Positions 8,773 through 17,301 of a DNA stretch of 64,000 nt are shown here, in pieces. How positions within the stretch are numbered: position 1 is the stretch's first letter; each line of letters opens with the position of its first letter. The notes below the pieces were generated by a model. That model made no database searches and was not told the DNA's origin. It saw only the letters and a list, made by a program, of their open reading frames with translations. The position numbers and the translations under genes are program-made. The DNA comes from Seohaeicola sp024304985 (GTDB lineage: Bacteria; Pseudomonadota; Alphaproteobacteria; Rhodobacterales; Rhodobacteraceae): assembly GCF_028802875.1 (NCBI RefSeq), contig NZ_JARAMP010000010.1, positions 1 through 64,000 of the forward strand, written 5' to 3'.

Positions 8773-9189
8773 TCACGGCCCGACAGACCCCGGATGCCGG
8801 ATCACCGCCGTCGCCTCGATCTCGACCAAGGCCTCATCCTCGACCAGACCGGCCACCACGACCATCGTCATGGCCGGGAAATTGCGCCCCAGCACCCGGC
8901 GATAGGCTTGGCCCACCTCGGCTTGCCGCGCCAGATACTCCTTCTTGTCGACCACATACCATGTCAGCCGCACCAGATCCGCCGCACTGCCTCCGGCGGC
9001 CTCCACCACCGCCATGATGTTGCGCAGGGCCTGTTCCATCTGGCCGATGAAATCATGCGTGCGAAAGACCTGATCCGCATCCCAGCCGATCTGCCCGCCC
9101 ACATACAATGTGCCATCCGCGGTCAGCACCCCGTTGGCATAGCCCTTCGCCGCGGCCCAGCCTGCGGGCTGAATGATCCGATGTGCCAT
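8773..9189 (-). CDS. RidA-family enamine/imine deaminase
   Basis: This 138-residue RidA/YjgF family protein has MAHRIIQPAGWAAAKGYANG at the start and an EIEATAVIRH C-terminus with the conserved Glu. The canonical RidA arginine (Arg105 in E. coli) is not obvious to me, so the active subtype is uncertain. ATG at 9189 was chosen over upstream codons because it overlaps the thioesterase stop by one base (TGATG). RidA proteins hydrolyse reactive enamines and imines to ketones. As the last gene of the anthranilate operon it could release ammonia from an amino-enoyl intermediate, which is inference from context. Confidence 0.82.
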   Translation of the reverse strand: MAHRIIQPAGWAAAKGYANGVLTADGTLYVGGQIGWDADQVFRTHDFIGQMEQALRNIMAVVEAAGGSAADLVRLTWYVVDKKEYLARQAEVGQAYRRVLGRNFPAMTMVVVAGLVEDEALVEIEATAVIRHPGSVGP

Positions 9190-9596
9190 CACTCTTTTCC
9201 TTTTACCTGAAATTCCAATGCCTTGCGCAATGCGCCAGACCACGGGACAGATCGCCCGTCTGGCCCGACATGGACCAATGTCGATGACGCCGTCAGACGC
9301 AGTTCCGCGCCGCACCGCGCCGCGAAAGCCAGATCCAGACTGCTCCGCCCCAGCCTTGTGCAGACCAGCGTGATGTCAAGCCAATCGCCCAGACGGCTCG
9401 GCGCGTTGAACACCGTGTCGATCCGCGCCGTCGGCACGGCATGCCCCTGATGCAGCGCCTCAAAGGGGCAACCCAGCACCTCGTCGAAAAAGCATTCGAC
9501 CGTGTCGTTCAGCATCTCGAAATAGCGCGGATAGAAAACGATCCGCGCCGGATCGCAATCCTTGAACATGACCTTGCGGCGATGAACATAGGCCAT
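9189..9596 (-). CDS. Acyl-CoA thioesterase, 4-hydroxybenzoyl-CoA thioesterase type
   Basis: This 135-residue hotdog-fold protein carries the 4HBT signature FKDCDPARIVFYPRYFEMLN near the N-terminus, with the catalytic Asp in the DPA segment. It hydrolyses an acyl-CoA to acid and CoA. In this operon it may recycle CoA from a dead-end or final aromatic or alicyclic CoA ester. It lies 3 bases downstream of the LivF-type gene and overlaps the RidA-like gene by one base. Confidence 0.85.
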   Translation of the reverse strand: MAYVHRRKVMFKDCDPARIVFYPRYFEMLNDTVECFFDEVLGCPFEALHQGHAVPTARIDTVFNAPSRLGDWLDITLVCTRLGRSSLDLAFAARCGAELRLTASSTLVHVGPDGRSVPWSGALRKALEFQVKGKE

Positions 9597-9599
9597 GCC

Positions 9600-10289
9600 T
9601 CAGACCCCCAGATAGCGGTTGGCCAGATCGGCCGTCAGATCGGCCGGCCGCCCGGTCCAGACCGATTGCCCCCGCTCGATGATGACGGCGCGATCCGCAA
9701 TCTTGTTCAACTCTCTCAAGGCCTTGTCGACCACAACTATCGCAAGTCCACTGTCGCGTTTCAGCGTGGCGATGGCCGCCCAGATCTCCTGCCGCACCAC
9801 CGGCGCCAGCCCCTCTGTCGCCTCGTCCAGCAGCAACAGACGCGGATTCGTCATCAGCGCCCGTGCAATCGCCAGCATCTGCTGCTCGCCCCCTGACAGC
9901 GACGCCGCCCGCTGATCGCGCCGCTCCTCCAGCCGCGGAAACAGCTGCGCCACGCGGGCCAGATCCCAATGCCCCGGCCGCGCACTGGCGATCAGGTTCT
10001 CCTCCACCGTCAGTGGCGCGAAACAACGCCGCCCCTCCGGCACCAGCCCCAGACCCAACCGCGCCGCCCGAAAGGACGGCAACCGCAGCAGGTCATGCCC
10101 GTCAAACGTCACCGTCCCGCCCATCGCAGGCACCATCCGGCAAATCGCGTGGATCGTCGTCGTCTTGCCCATCCCGTTGCGCCCCATCAGGGCCACGACC
10201 TCGCCCTCGGCCACGCTCAGACTGACGCCGAACAACGCCTGCGAGGACCCGTACTGCACCGCCAGATGATCCACCGATAACAGCGTCAT
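9600..10289 (-). CDS. Branched-chain-type ABC importer ATPase (LivF-like)
   Basis: This 229-residue ATPase shows Walker A GRNGMGKTT, signature LSGGEQQMLAIARAL and Walker B LLLLDEATEGLAP. The last two motifs are typical of LivF of the HAAT transporter family. It works with the LivG-, LivM- and LivH-like proteins and the periplasmic binding protein encoded directly upstream. Because it sits inside the anthranilate CoA-pathway operon, the cargo is probably anthranilate or a related aromatic acid rather than leucine. It overlaps the LivG-like gene by 4 bases. Confidence 0.92.
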   Translation of the reverse strand: MTLLSVDHLAVQYGSSQALFGVSLSVAEGEVVALMGRNGMGKTTTIHAICRMVPAMGGTVTFDGHDLLRLPSFRAARLGLGLVPEGRRCFAPLTVEENLIASARPGHWDLARVAQLFPRLEERRDQRAASLSGGEQQMLAIARALMTNPRLLLLDEATEGLAPVVRQEIWAAIATLKRDSGLAIVVVDKALRELNKIADRAVIIERGQSVWTGRPADLTADLANRYLGV

Positions 10290-11041
10290 GCCGCGTCCTC
10301 CTCACCCAGATAGGCGCGCCGCACCTCCGGGTTCGTCCTGATCTCCGCCGCCGTGCCCGTGGCGATGATCTGGCCATAGACCAGCACCGAAATCCGGTCG
10401 GCCAGCGCAAAGACCGCATCCATGTCATGCTCGACCAGAAGGATCGGCGCTTGCGCGCGCAGCCCGTCCAGAAACCCCGTCAGGCGTTTCGACCCGCCCG
10501 CGCCCAAGCCCGCCATCGGCTCGTCCATCAGGAACGCCCGCGGCTTCAACGTCAGGGCCACCGCCACCTCCAGCTGCCGCCGCTGCCCATGGGACAGTTC
10601 CGCCGTGCGCGTGGCCGCATGATCCTGCAACCCCACCCGCTCCAGCGCCTCGCGCGCACGCTCCACCAGCGCGGAGTCCTTCATCACGGGCCGGAAAAAC
10701 CGCATCACATCGCCCCGCGCACCCAAGGCCCCCAGCACCGCGTTCTGCAACACCGTGAACTCCATCGCCAAGGCCGAGATCTGGAACGTCCGCCCCAGCC
10801 CCAGCCTTGCCCGCGCCACCGTATCCAGCGCCGTCACGTCCTGCCCCAGAAAATGCACCGTCCCGCTGTCGGGTTTCATATTGCCCGCGATCTGCTTGAT
10901 CAGCGTGGATTTTCCCGCGCCATTCGGCCCGATCAGCGCGTGAATCTCGCCCGGCCTCAGGTCAAGGCTGACATCGCTCGACGCCTTCAACGCGCCAAAG
11001 GATTTGCTGATCCCGCGCGTCTGCAACAAGGGCTCAACCAT
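10286..11041 (-). CDS. Branched-chain-type ABC importer ATPase (LivG-like)
   Basis: This 251-residue ATPase has Walker A GPNGAGKSTLIKQ, signature LSHGQRRQLEVAVAL and Walker B FLMDEPMAGL. The C-terminus (IRTNPEVRRAYLGE) is typical of LivG. It pairs with the LivF-like ATPase to drive the LivHM permease. It overlaps the LivM-like gene by 8 bases and the LivF-like gene by 4 bases, so all are co-translated. Confidence 0.92.
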   Translation of the reverse strand: MVEPLLQTRGISKSFGALKASSDVSLDLRPGEIHALIGPNGAGKSTLIKQIAGNMKPDSGTVHFLGQDVTALDTVARARLGLGRTFQISALAMEFTVLQNAVLGALGARGDVMRFFRPVMKDSALVERAREALERVGLQDHAATRTAELSHGQRRQLEVAVALTLKPRAFLMDEPMAGLGAGGSKRLTGFLDGLRAQAPILLVEHDMDAVFALADRISVLVYGQIIATGTAAEIRTNPEVRRAYLGEEDAA

Positions 11042-12017
11042 GCGCCACCTCCCGCCCGGCCAATGTGCCGATCAACCCGCCCCGCGCGAACAGCACCACG
11101 GCCAGCAGCAACAGACCAAGGAAAATCTGCCAATAGTCGCTGACCCCGCCCAGAAGATGCTCCAGCAGAATATAGAGCGCGGCCCCAACCACAGGACCGT
11201 AAAGCCGCCCCACCCCGCCAAGGATCACGAAAATCATGATCTCGCCACTGGTGTGCCAACTGAACATCGTGGGGCTGATGAACCGGTTCAGATCCGCGAA
11301 CATCGCCCCCGCCAAGCCGGTGATCGCCCCCGAGATCACGAACGCCACCAGCCGCAGCCGGAAAGGCGCGATCCCCACAGTTTCCACCCGGTCCGCATTC
11401 TGCCGCGCCGCCGTCAGCGCCAGCCCAAAAGACGACCGCGCCAGCCGTGCCGAAAACCACAGCGCCAGCCCCAGCACCACATAGGACAGGATCAGGAACT
11501 GCACCGGCACCAGCGTGTTCAGCCCCGGAAAACTGTTGCGCACATAGATCGACAGCCCATCCTCGCCGCCATAGGCCGGCCAGCCAATGGTGAAATAGTA
11601 AAGCATCTGCCCGAAGGCCAAGGTGATCATGATGAAATACACGCCCGAGGTCCGCAGGCTCAGCACCCCGATCAGCAGCGCGGCAAGGGCGGAACTCACC
11701 ATGGCAACCAGCCAGATCACCGGCATGGATTTCGTGCCCTCGATCAGGATCGGCCATTCCGCAATCGGATCAAAGACCTGCGCATGGCTGGCCAGAATAC
11801 CCATCGCATAGCCGCCGATCCCGAAGAACGCCGCATGGCCGAAACTGACCAGCCCGCCCAATCCCAGCGCGATGTTCAGCCCCACCCCGGCCAGCGCCAG
11901 AATGGCCACCTTGGTGCACAGCGTCAGGATATAGGCCTGCCCCGTGGACCATGCCCAGAACGGCACCAGCACCAGCAGGAATGTCAGGGCCGCGTTGATA
12001 TATGTCTCACGCGTCAT
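11034..12017 (-). CDS. Branched-chain-type ABC importer permease (LivM-like)
   Basis: This permease has about 327 residues from the chosen ATG at 12017 (MTRETYINAALTFLLV). That start lies just after the livH-like stop with GGGAG before it; a longer frame would begin at 12053 inside livH. It has multiple hydrophobic helices and the LivM motif GLGGLVSFGHAAFFGIGGYA. It forms the inner-membrane channel together with the LivH-like protein. Confidence 0.9.
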   Translation of the reverse strand: MTRETYINAALTFLLVLVPFWAWSTGQAYILTLCTKVAILALAGVGLNIALGLGGLVSFGHAAFFGIGGYAMGILASHAQVFDPIAEWPILIEGTKSMPVIWLVAMVSSALAALLIGVLSLRTSGVYFIMITLAFGQMLYYFTIGWPAYGGEDGLSIYVRNSFPGLNTLVPVQFLILSYVVLGLALWFSARLARSSFGLALTAARQNADRVETVGIAPFRLRLVAFVISGAITGLAGAMFADLNRFISPTMFSWHTSGEIMIFVILGGVGRLYGPVVGAALYILLEHLLGGVSDYWQIFLGLLLLAVVLFARGGLIGTLAGREVAHG

Positions 12018-12018
12018 C

Positions 12019-12936
12019 TCAGGCGCTCCCGTACAGGCCCGACGGGCGGACAATCAGCACGACCGCCATCAGGATATAGATCAGCATCGACCCCAGCGAG
12101 GCACCGATCGTGGTCGCCGCCGACGGGTCCATGAACAGCGCGAAGAACCGCGGCAACAGCACACCGCCCATCGTATCGGTCAGTCCCACCAGCAACGCGC
12201 CCACCAGCGCGCCCTTGATCGACCCGATCCCGCCAATGACGATCACCACGAAGGCCAGGATCAGCACAGGCTCGCCCATACCCACCTGCACCGACTGGAT
12301 TGCCCCCACCAGCGCCCCGGCCAGTCCGGCCAGCGCCGCGCCCAGCGCAAAGACCAGCGTGTAAAGCCTTGATATGTCGATACCCAGCGCCGCGATCATC
12401 TCGCGATCAGCCTCGCCTGCGCGGATCTGGATGCCGATGCGGGTGCGCGCGATCAGCGCGAAAAGCCCCCCGGCCACCACCAGCCCGGCCACGATGATGG
12501 CAAGACGATAAAGCGGATACTGGATGCCTCCCGGCAGCGTGACCGGCCCCGACAGATAGCTTGGCACATCCAGATACAGCGGGAACGACCCGAACACCCA
12601 GCGCGTGCCTTCCGACAGGATCAGGATCAGCGCAAAGGTCGCCAGCACCTGATCCAGATGGTCGCGCTTGTAAAGCCGCCGGATCACCGTCAACTCGATC
12701 AGCGCCCCCGCCGCCGCAGCAGCAGCAAGGCTGGCCATCAGCGCCAGCACAAACGACCCCGTCAGCCCCGCCACCCAAGCCGCGGCAAAGGCGCCGATCA
12801 TGTAAAGCGATCCATGCGCCAGATTGATCAGGCCCATCACGCCGAACACCAGCGTCAGGCCCGCCGCCATCAGGAACAGCATGATCCCGAATTGCAGCCC
12901 GTTGAGCATCTGTTCAGCGAAAAGCAGAAACGTCAT
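12019..12936 (-). CDS. Branched-chain-type ABC importer permease (LivH-like)
   Basis: This 305-residue polytopic membrane protein has the LivH hallmark FGVMGLINLAHGSLYMIGA and a loop ending VIGGIGSIKGALVGALLVG. It forms the membrane pore with the LivM-like protein. It is separated from the binding-protein gene by 107 bases holding two strong hairpins; downstream genes follow tightly. Confidence 0.9.
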   Translation of the reverse strand: MTFLLFAEQMLNGLQFGIMLFLMAAGLTLVFGVMGLINLAHGSLYMIGAFAAAWVAGLTGSFVLALMASLAAAAAAGALIELTVIRRLYKRDHLDQVLATFALILILSEGTRWVFGSFPLYLDVPSYLSGPVTLPGGIQYPLYRLAIIVAGLVVAGGLFALIARTRIGIQIRAGEADREMIAALGIDISRLYTLVFALGAALAGLAGALVGAIQSVQVGMGEPVLILAFVVIVIGGIGSIKGALVGALLVGLTDTMGGVLLPRFFALFMDPSAATTIGASLGSMLIYILMAVVLIVRPSGLYGSA

Positions 12937-12968
12937 GAGGTCCGTCCGCTTGGGTTGAGAAAAGAAAC

Positions 12969-13033
12969 CCCGCGCGCGCAGGACGCGCGGGATGGATCAG
13001 ACTGCGGGGTTCCGGCCCTTGCGGACCGGAACC
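12969..13033 (-). promoter_or_regulatory. Tandem hairpins between binding protein and permease genes
   Basis: Two perfect 8-bp stems lie between the binding protein stop and the livH-like start: GGTTCCGG / CCGGAACC (13008-13015 with 13026-13033) and CCCGCGCG / CGCGCGGG (12969-12976 with 12984-12991). No T-run follows on the minus strand. They probably shield the binding-protein mRNA or attenuate read-through so the binding protein is made in excess. Confidence 0.6.
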
Positions 13034-13043
13034 GTCTCACTGA

Positions 13044-14186
13044 TTACATCTTGCACTCGGCCGCATAGGCATCGACATGATCTTCCAAGGCAGTGCCGAT
13101 GATCTTGTTCGTAAAGACATCGCCCTCCTGAATGACCTCACGGACATAGATGTCCTGAATCGGGTGGTTGTTGTTCCCGAACTTGAAGTCGCCCCGCGTG
13201 CTGGCAAAATCGGCTTCTTTCAGCGCAGCGCGGAACGCCTCCTTGTCCGAGATATCGGCCTTGCCCATGGCCGACAGCAGCAGGTTCGCCGTGTCATACC
13301 CCTGCGACGCATAGAGCGAGGGCAGACGTCCGTATTCCTCCTGAAAGGCCGCGACAAAGGTCTTGTTCGCCTCGTTGTCCAGATCCTTGCCCCATTGCGA
13401 GGTGTTCACCACACCCAGCGCTGCCGCACCCACGGCCTGCAAGATGCCTTGGTCAAAGCTGAACGCCGGTCCCACCACGGGCAGGCCCACGCCGCTGTCG
13501 GCATATTGCTTCATGAAGGAAATCCCCATCCCGCCCGGCAGGAAGAAGAACACCGAATCCGCCCCCGAAGCGCGGATCTGCGCGATCTCGGCCGCGTAAT
13601 CGGTCTGACCCAGCGTGGTATAGACCTCACCCGCCAGCTCGCCCTTGTAGAACCGCTTGAACCCCGTCAGCGCATCGGTCCCCGCCGGATAGTTGGGTGC
13701 AAGGATGAACGTCTTGGCATAGCCCGCATTGCTGGCATAAGCCCCCGCCGCTTCATGCAGGTTGTCATTCTGCCACGCCACGTTGAAATAGTTGGGATGG
13801 CACCCCGCCCCCGCCAGCGCGGACGGCCCCGCGTTCACCGACAGATAGATCTTGTCCTGCGCCACAGCCGACGGCACCACCGCCATGGCCAGGTTCGACC
13901 AGATGATGCCCGTCAGCACATCCACATTCTCGGCCTGGATCATCTTGTCGGCCAGCTGCACCGCCACTTCGGGCTTTTGCTGGTCATCCTCGATCACCAC
14001 CTCGACAGCATCGCTGCCCGACAGTTTCAGCGCCAGCATGAAGCCGTCGCGCGCATCGATCCCAAGGCCCGCACCGCCGCCCGACAGCGTGGTGATCATG
14101 CCCACCTTCACCTTGCCATCGGCCATGGCCGCTCCCGCCGCCAGCATGGCCGTCGTCGCCAGCATCGCCAGTTTCATCAGTGTCAT
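13044..14186 (-). CDS. Periplasmic substrate-binding protein of the LivK type
   Basis: This 380-residue protein has a signal peptide (LAMLATTAMLAAGAAMADG) and the periplasmic-binding type 1 fold (KVKVGMITTLSGGGAGLGID). It resembles binding proteins for aromatic acids and other organic acids more than leucine-specific ones, but specificity cannot be read from sequence. It is encoded between the RAM-domain gene and the LivH-like permease. Hairpins after its stop fit higher expression than the permease genes. Confidence 0.9.
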   Translation of the reverse strand: MTLMKLAMLATTAMLAAGAAMADGKVKVGMITTLSGGGAGLGIDARDGFMLALKLSGSDAVEVVIEDDQQKPEVAVQLADKMIQAENVDVLTGIIWSNLAMAVVPSAVAQDKIYLSVNAGPSALAGAGCHPNYFNVAWQNDNLHEAAGAYASNAGYAKTFILAPNYPAGTDALTGFKRFYKGELAGEVYTTLGQTDYAAEIAQIRASGADSVFFFLPGGMGISFMKQYADSGVGLPVVGPAFSFDQGILQAVGAAALGVVNTSQWGKDLDNEANKTFVAAFQEEYGRLPSLYASQGYDTANLLLSAMGKADISDKEAFRAALKEADFASTRGDFKFGNNNHPIQDIYVREVIQEGDVFTNKIIGTALEDHVDAYAAECKM

Positions 14187-14235
14187 CGTGTCTTTCCTCC
14201 GTGTTGACCCGTTCGGGCTTGTGATTTTCGGTCGT

Positions 14236-14472
14236 TCAGAACGCCTTGAACGTCGGTGTGGTCAGGGTGCGCTCCACCCCGTCGATATCCAGCAGGTGAT
14301 CATTGATATACAAACCCACATCGTCACCTTCAGGAATATACAGCTTCATCAGAAGGTCAAACGCCCCCGATGTCGAGTAAAGCTCGGAATGGATCTCGCG
14401 CAGCACGATCTGCTCCGCCACCTTGTAGGTCATGCCGGGACGGCACCGGATCTGCACGAAAACACAGGTCAC
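14236..14472 (-). CDS. Stand-alone RAM (Lrp/AsnC ligand-binding) domain protein
   Basis: This 78-residue protein resembles only the C-terminal effector-binding domain of Lrp/AsnC regulators (MTCVFVQIRCRPGMTYKVAE; STSGAFDLLMKLYIP). It has no HTH. Such single-domain proteins form oligomers that bind small amino acids or aromatic ligands. It overlaps the CoA-ligase gene by 4 bases (ATGA), so it is a true operon member. It may sense or buffer an amino-aromatic substrate, which is inference. Confidence 0.8.
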   Translation of the reverse strand: MTCVFVQIRCRPGMTYKVAEQIVLREIHSELYSTSGAFDLLMKLYIPEGDDVGLYINDHLLDIDGVERTLTTPTFKAF

Positions 14473-16091
14473 GCCTGCCCCTCCTTCAACCGGAACCGCT
14501 GAATCTTGCCGCTTTCCGTCTTGGGCAGCGCCGCGCAGAACACGATCCGGCGCGGATACTTGTAGGGCGCGATCTGCGCCTTGACGTGATCCTGCAAGGC
14601 TTTCGCCGTCGCATCCGACGCCTCTCCCCCCTCACGCAACACCACATGCGCCTGCACGATGGCCCCGCGCTCTTCGTCCGGCACACCGATCACCGCACAT
14701 TCCGCCACATGCGGATGCGCCAGCAACGCCGCCTCGACCTCCGGCCCCGCGATATTGTAGCCGGACGAGATGATCATGTCGTCATTGCGCGCCGCGAAAT
14801 GCAGATAGCCATCCTCGTCCATGACAAAGGCATCCCCCGTCACGTTCCAGCCGCCCTGCACATATCCCGCCTGCCGGTCGTCCGCCAGATAACGGCACCC
14901 CGTCGGCCCCCGCACCGCCAGACGCCCCACCTGCCCGCGCGGCACCTCGGCCCCCTCCGCGTCGATCACTTTTGCCTCATAGCCCGTCACCGGCCTGCCG
15001 GTGCAGGCCGGGCGATGATCATCGAACCGGTTGGTGATGAAGATATGCAGCAACTCCGTCGCCCCGATCCCGTCCAGCATCGGCTTGCCGGTCTTGGCCA
15101 TCCACTCCTCATACACGGGCGCAGGCAAGGTCTCTCCCGCCGACACCGCCGCCCGCAGGGATGACAGATCCGCGCCCTGCTCCATCGCCGCCAGCATGGC
15201 GCGATAGGCGGTCGGCGCCGTGAAACACACGGTCGCGCGGTATTTCTGGATGATCTCGATCATATGGGGGGGCGAGGCATTCTCCAACAACGTCGCCGCC
15301 GCCCCGAAGCGCAACGGAAACACCGCCAGACCGCCCAGCCCAAAGGTAAAGGCCAAGGGCGGCGAGCCGACAAAGACATCCTCCGGCACAACGCCAAGAA
15401 CCTCCTTCGCATAGCCATCCGCGATGATCATGAGATCGCGATGAAAATGCATCGTCGCCTTGGGCGCGCCCGTGGTCCCGCTTGTGAACCCCAACAGCGC
15501 CACATCATCGCGCCCCGTCGGCACCGCGTCGAACTGCACGGGCTTCTCCAGCGCCAGCCGGTCCAGTTCCGCGTCATGGTTCGACGTGCCGTCAAAACCG
15601 ACCACCCGCTTCAGAAACCCCGAAGACGCCGCACACCCCTCCATCTCCGCCATCAGCCGCGTGTCGCACAACGCATGGCTGATCTCGGCCTTGTCCACGA
15701 TCTTGCTCAACTCGCCCGCGCGCAGCATCGGCATCGTGTTCACCACCACCGCCCCCGCCTTGGTCGCGGCCAGCCAGCAAGCCACCATCGCCGGGTTATT
15801 GGCCGACCGGATCAGCACCCGGTTGCCCGGTTTCACCCCCAGATCATCCACCAGCGCATGCGCCAGACGGTTGGTCCAGTCGGCCAGTTCCTTGTAGGTC
15901 CGCCGCCGCCCGTTCCCGATCAGCGCCGTCCGGTCCCCGAACCCACGCGCCACCATCGCATCGGTCAACTCCACCCCGGCATTCAGCCGTTCGGGATAGT
16001 CAAAGCCGTCCAGCAGGAAATCGGGCCATTGGTCCGGGGGCGGCAGATTGTCCCGCGTGAAGGTATCGACATGCGCGCTTGGTCCCAGCAT
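14469..16091 (-). CDS. abmG: 2-aminobenzoate (anthranilate)-CoA ligase-like enzyme
   Basis: This 540-residue adenylate-forming enzyme has the AMP-binding P-loop LGFTSGTTGAPKATMHFHRD, motif GWNVTGDAF and a C-terminal lysine motif (LPKTESGKIQRFRL). The overall sequence resembles benzoate/2-aminobenzoate-CoA ligases. It would activate anthranilate with ATP and CoA. The neighbouring fused monooxygenase/reductase makes 2-aminobenzoate the best substrate guess; benzoate or salicylate remain possible. It is 6 bases downstream of the acyl-CoA dehydrogenase gene and overlaps the RAM gene by 4. Confidence 0.82.
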   Translation of the reverse strand: MLGPSAHVDTFTRDNLPPPDQWPDFLLDGFDYPERLNAGVELTDAMVARGFGDRTALIGNGRRRTYKELADWTNRLAHALVDDLGVKPGNRVLIRSANNPAMVACWLAATKAGAVVVNTMPMLRAGELSKIVDKAEISHALCDTRLMAEMEGCAASSGFLKRVVGFDGTSNHDAELDRLALEKPVQFDAVPTGRDDVALLGFTSGTTGAPKATMHFHRDLMIIADGYAKEVLGVVPEDVFVGSPPLAFTFGLGGLAVFPLRFGAAATLLENASPPHMIEIIQKYRATVCFTAPTAYRAMLAAMEQGADLSSLRAAVSAGETLPAPVYEEWMAKTGKPMLDGIGATELLHIFITNRFDDHRPACTGRPVTGYEAKVIDAEGAEVPRGQVGRLAVRGPTGCRYLADDRQAGYVQGGWNVTGDAFVMDEDGYLHFAARNDDMIISSGYNIAGPEVEAALLAHPHVAECAVIGVPDEERGAIVQAHVVLREGGEASDATAKALQDHVKAQIAPYKYPRRIVFCAALPKTESGKIQRFRLKEGQA

Positions 16092-16097
16092 CTCAAA

Positions 16098-17252
16098 TCA
16101 CTCCCCCTGAAAGGCGCCCATCGCCTGCCGCGCGATCACGACTCGCTGCACGTCGGACGCGCCCTCATAGATACGCAGCGCCCTGATCTCGCGGTAAAGC
16201 CGCTCCACCACGGCACCCGACCGCACCCCGTCGCCACCATGCAACTGCACCGCCATGTCGATCACATGCTGCGCCTCATCCGTGGCAAAAAGCTTGGCCA
16301 TCGCCGCCTCGCGCGTCACCCGCGGCGCCCCCGCATCCTTGGCCCAGGCCGCCCGATAGACCAGCAGCGCCGCCGCATCGACCTTCAATGCCATATCCGC
16401 CACATGCCCCTGCACCATCTGCAAATCGAACAGCGGCGCGCCCTGCACGCGGCGGTCCTGCACACGGGCCAAAGCCTCGTCCAAGGCGCGCCGCGAAAAG
16501 CCCAGCGCCGCCGCCGCCACGGTCGAGCGGAACACATCCAGCACACCCATCGCGATGCGGAACCCCTGCCCGCGCTGCCCGATCAGCGCAGAGCCCGGCA
16601 CCCGCACCCCGTCAAAGCGCAACCTTGCCAGCGGATGCGGCGCAATGGTCTCCAGGCGCTCCACCACCTCAAATCCCGGCAGCCCCGCCGGCACCACAAA
16701 GGCCGACAGCCCCCGCGCACCGGGTGCCTCACCCGTGCGGGCAAAGACGGTATAGACATCCGCGATCCCGCCATTGGAAATCCAGGTCTTTTCCCCGTTC
16801 AGCACAAAGCCATCCCCATCGGCCTCGGCCGTCATGGTGGAACTGGCCACATCCGATCCCGACTGCGGCTCGGTCAGCGCAAAGGCCGAAATCGCCCGCC
16901 CCTCCCGCGTCCGGGTCAGCCATTCCTCTTTCTGGCGGTCCGTCCCGAACAAGGACAGCGCCCCTGTCCCCAAGCCTTGCATGGCAAAGGCGAAATCCGC
17001 CAACCCGTCATGCCGCGCCAAGGTCTCGCGGATCAGGCAGAGGCTGCGCACATCCAGCGCCCCCTCCATCGCGCCAGAATGGCGCAGCCAGCCACCCTGA
17101 CCCAGCATGGCGACCAGCGCCCGACAGGCCGCATCCGTATCCGAATGATCCACCGCCCCCAGATGGGCCGCACACCAGGCCTCCAGCGCCCCCGCCAATT
17201 CGCGATGCCTGTCCTCAAAGAAAGGCCAGTCCAGAAACGACCGATCAGCCAT
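16098..17252 (-). CDS. Acyl-CoA dehydrogenase
   Basis: This 384-residue flavoprotein has the ACAD motifs AISAFALTEPQSGSDVAS and GEKTWISNGGIAD. The C-terminal IYEGASDVQRVVIARQ holds the catalytic Glu position of medium-chain-type enzymes. It removes two hydrogens from an acyl-CoA. Here it probably serves the beta-oxidation-like steps after reduction of the aminobenzoyl ring. A 49-base gap to the hydratase gene contains the intergenic repeat at 17270-17290. Confidence 0.9.
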   Translation of the reverse strand: MADRSFLDWPFFEDRHRELAGALEAWCAAHLGAVDHSDTDAACRALVAMLGQGGWLRHSGAMEGALDVRSLCLIRETLARHDGLADFAFAMQGLGTGALSLFGTDRQKEEWLTRTREGRAISAFALTEPQSGSDVASSTMTAEADGDGFVLNGEKTWISNGGIADVYTVFARTGEAPGARGLSAFVVPAGLPGFEVVERLETIAPHPLARLRFDGVRVPGSALIGQRGQGFRIAMGVLDVFRSTVAAAALGFSRRALDEALARVQDRRVQGAPLFDLQMVQGHVADMALKVDAAALLVYRAAWAKDAGAPRVTREAAMAKLFATDEAQHVIDMAVQLHGGDGVRSGAVVERLYREIRALRIYEGASDVQRVVIARQAMGAFQGE

Positions 17253-17269
17253 GACGCGCCGCCCCCCGT

Positions 17270-17290
17270 TTCATCTTGCCAAAAATACTC
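17270..17290 (+). repeat. Short intergenic repeat, copy 2
   Basis: The same 21-base unit as at 8656 (TCATCTTGCC then AAATACTC) lies inside the operon, between the hydratase stop and the acyl-CoA dehydrogenase start. It opens an otherwise tight gene order. Confidence 0.7.
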
Positions 17291-17301
17291 AAATCCATCG
17301 C

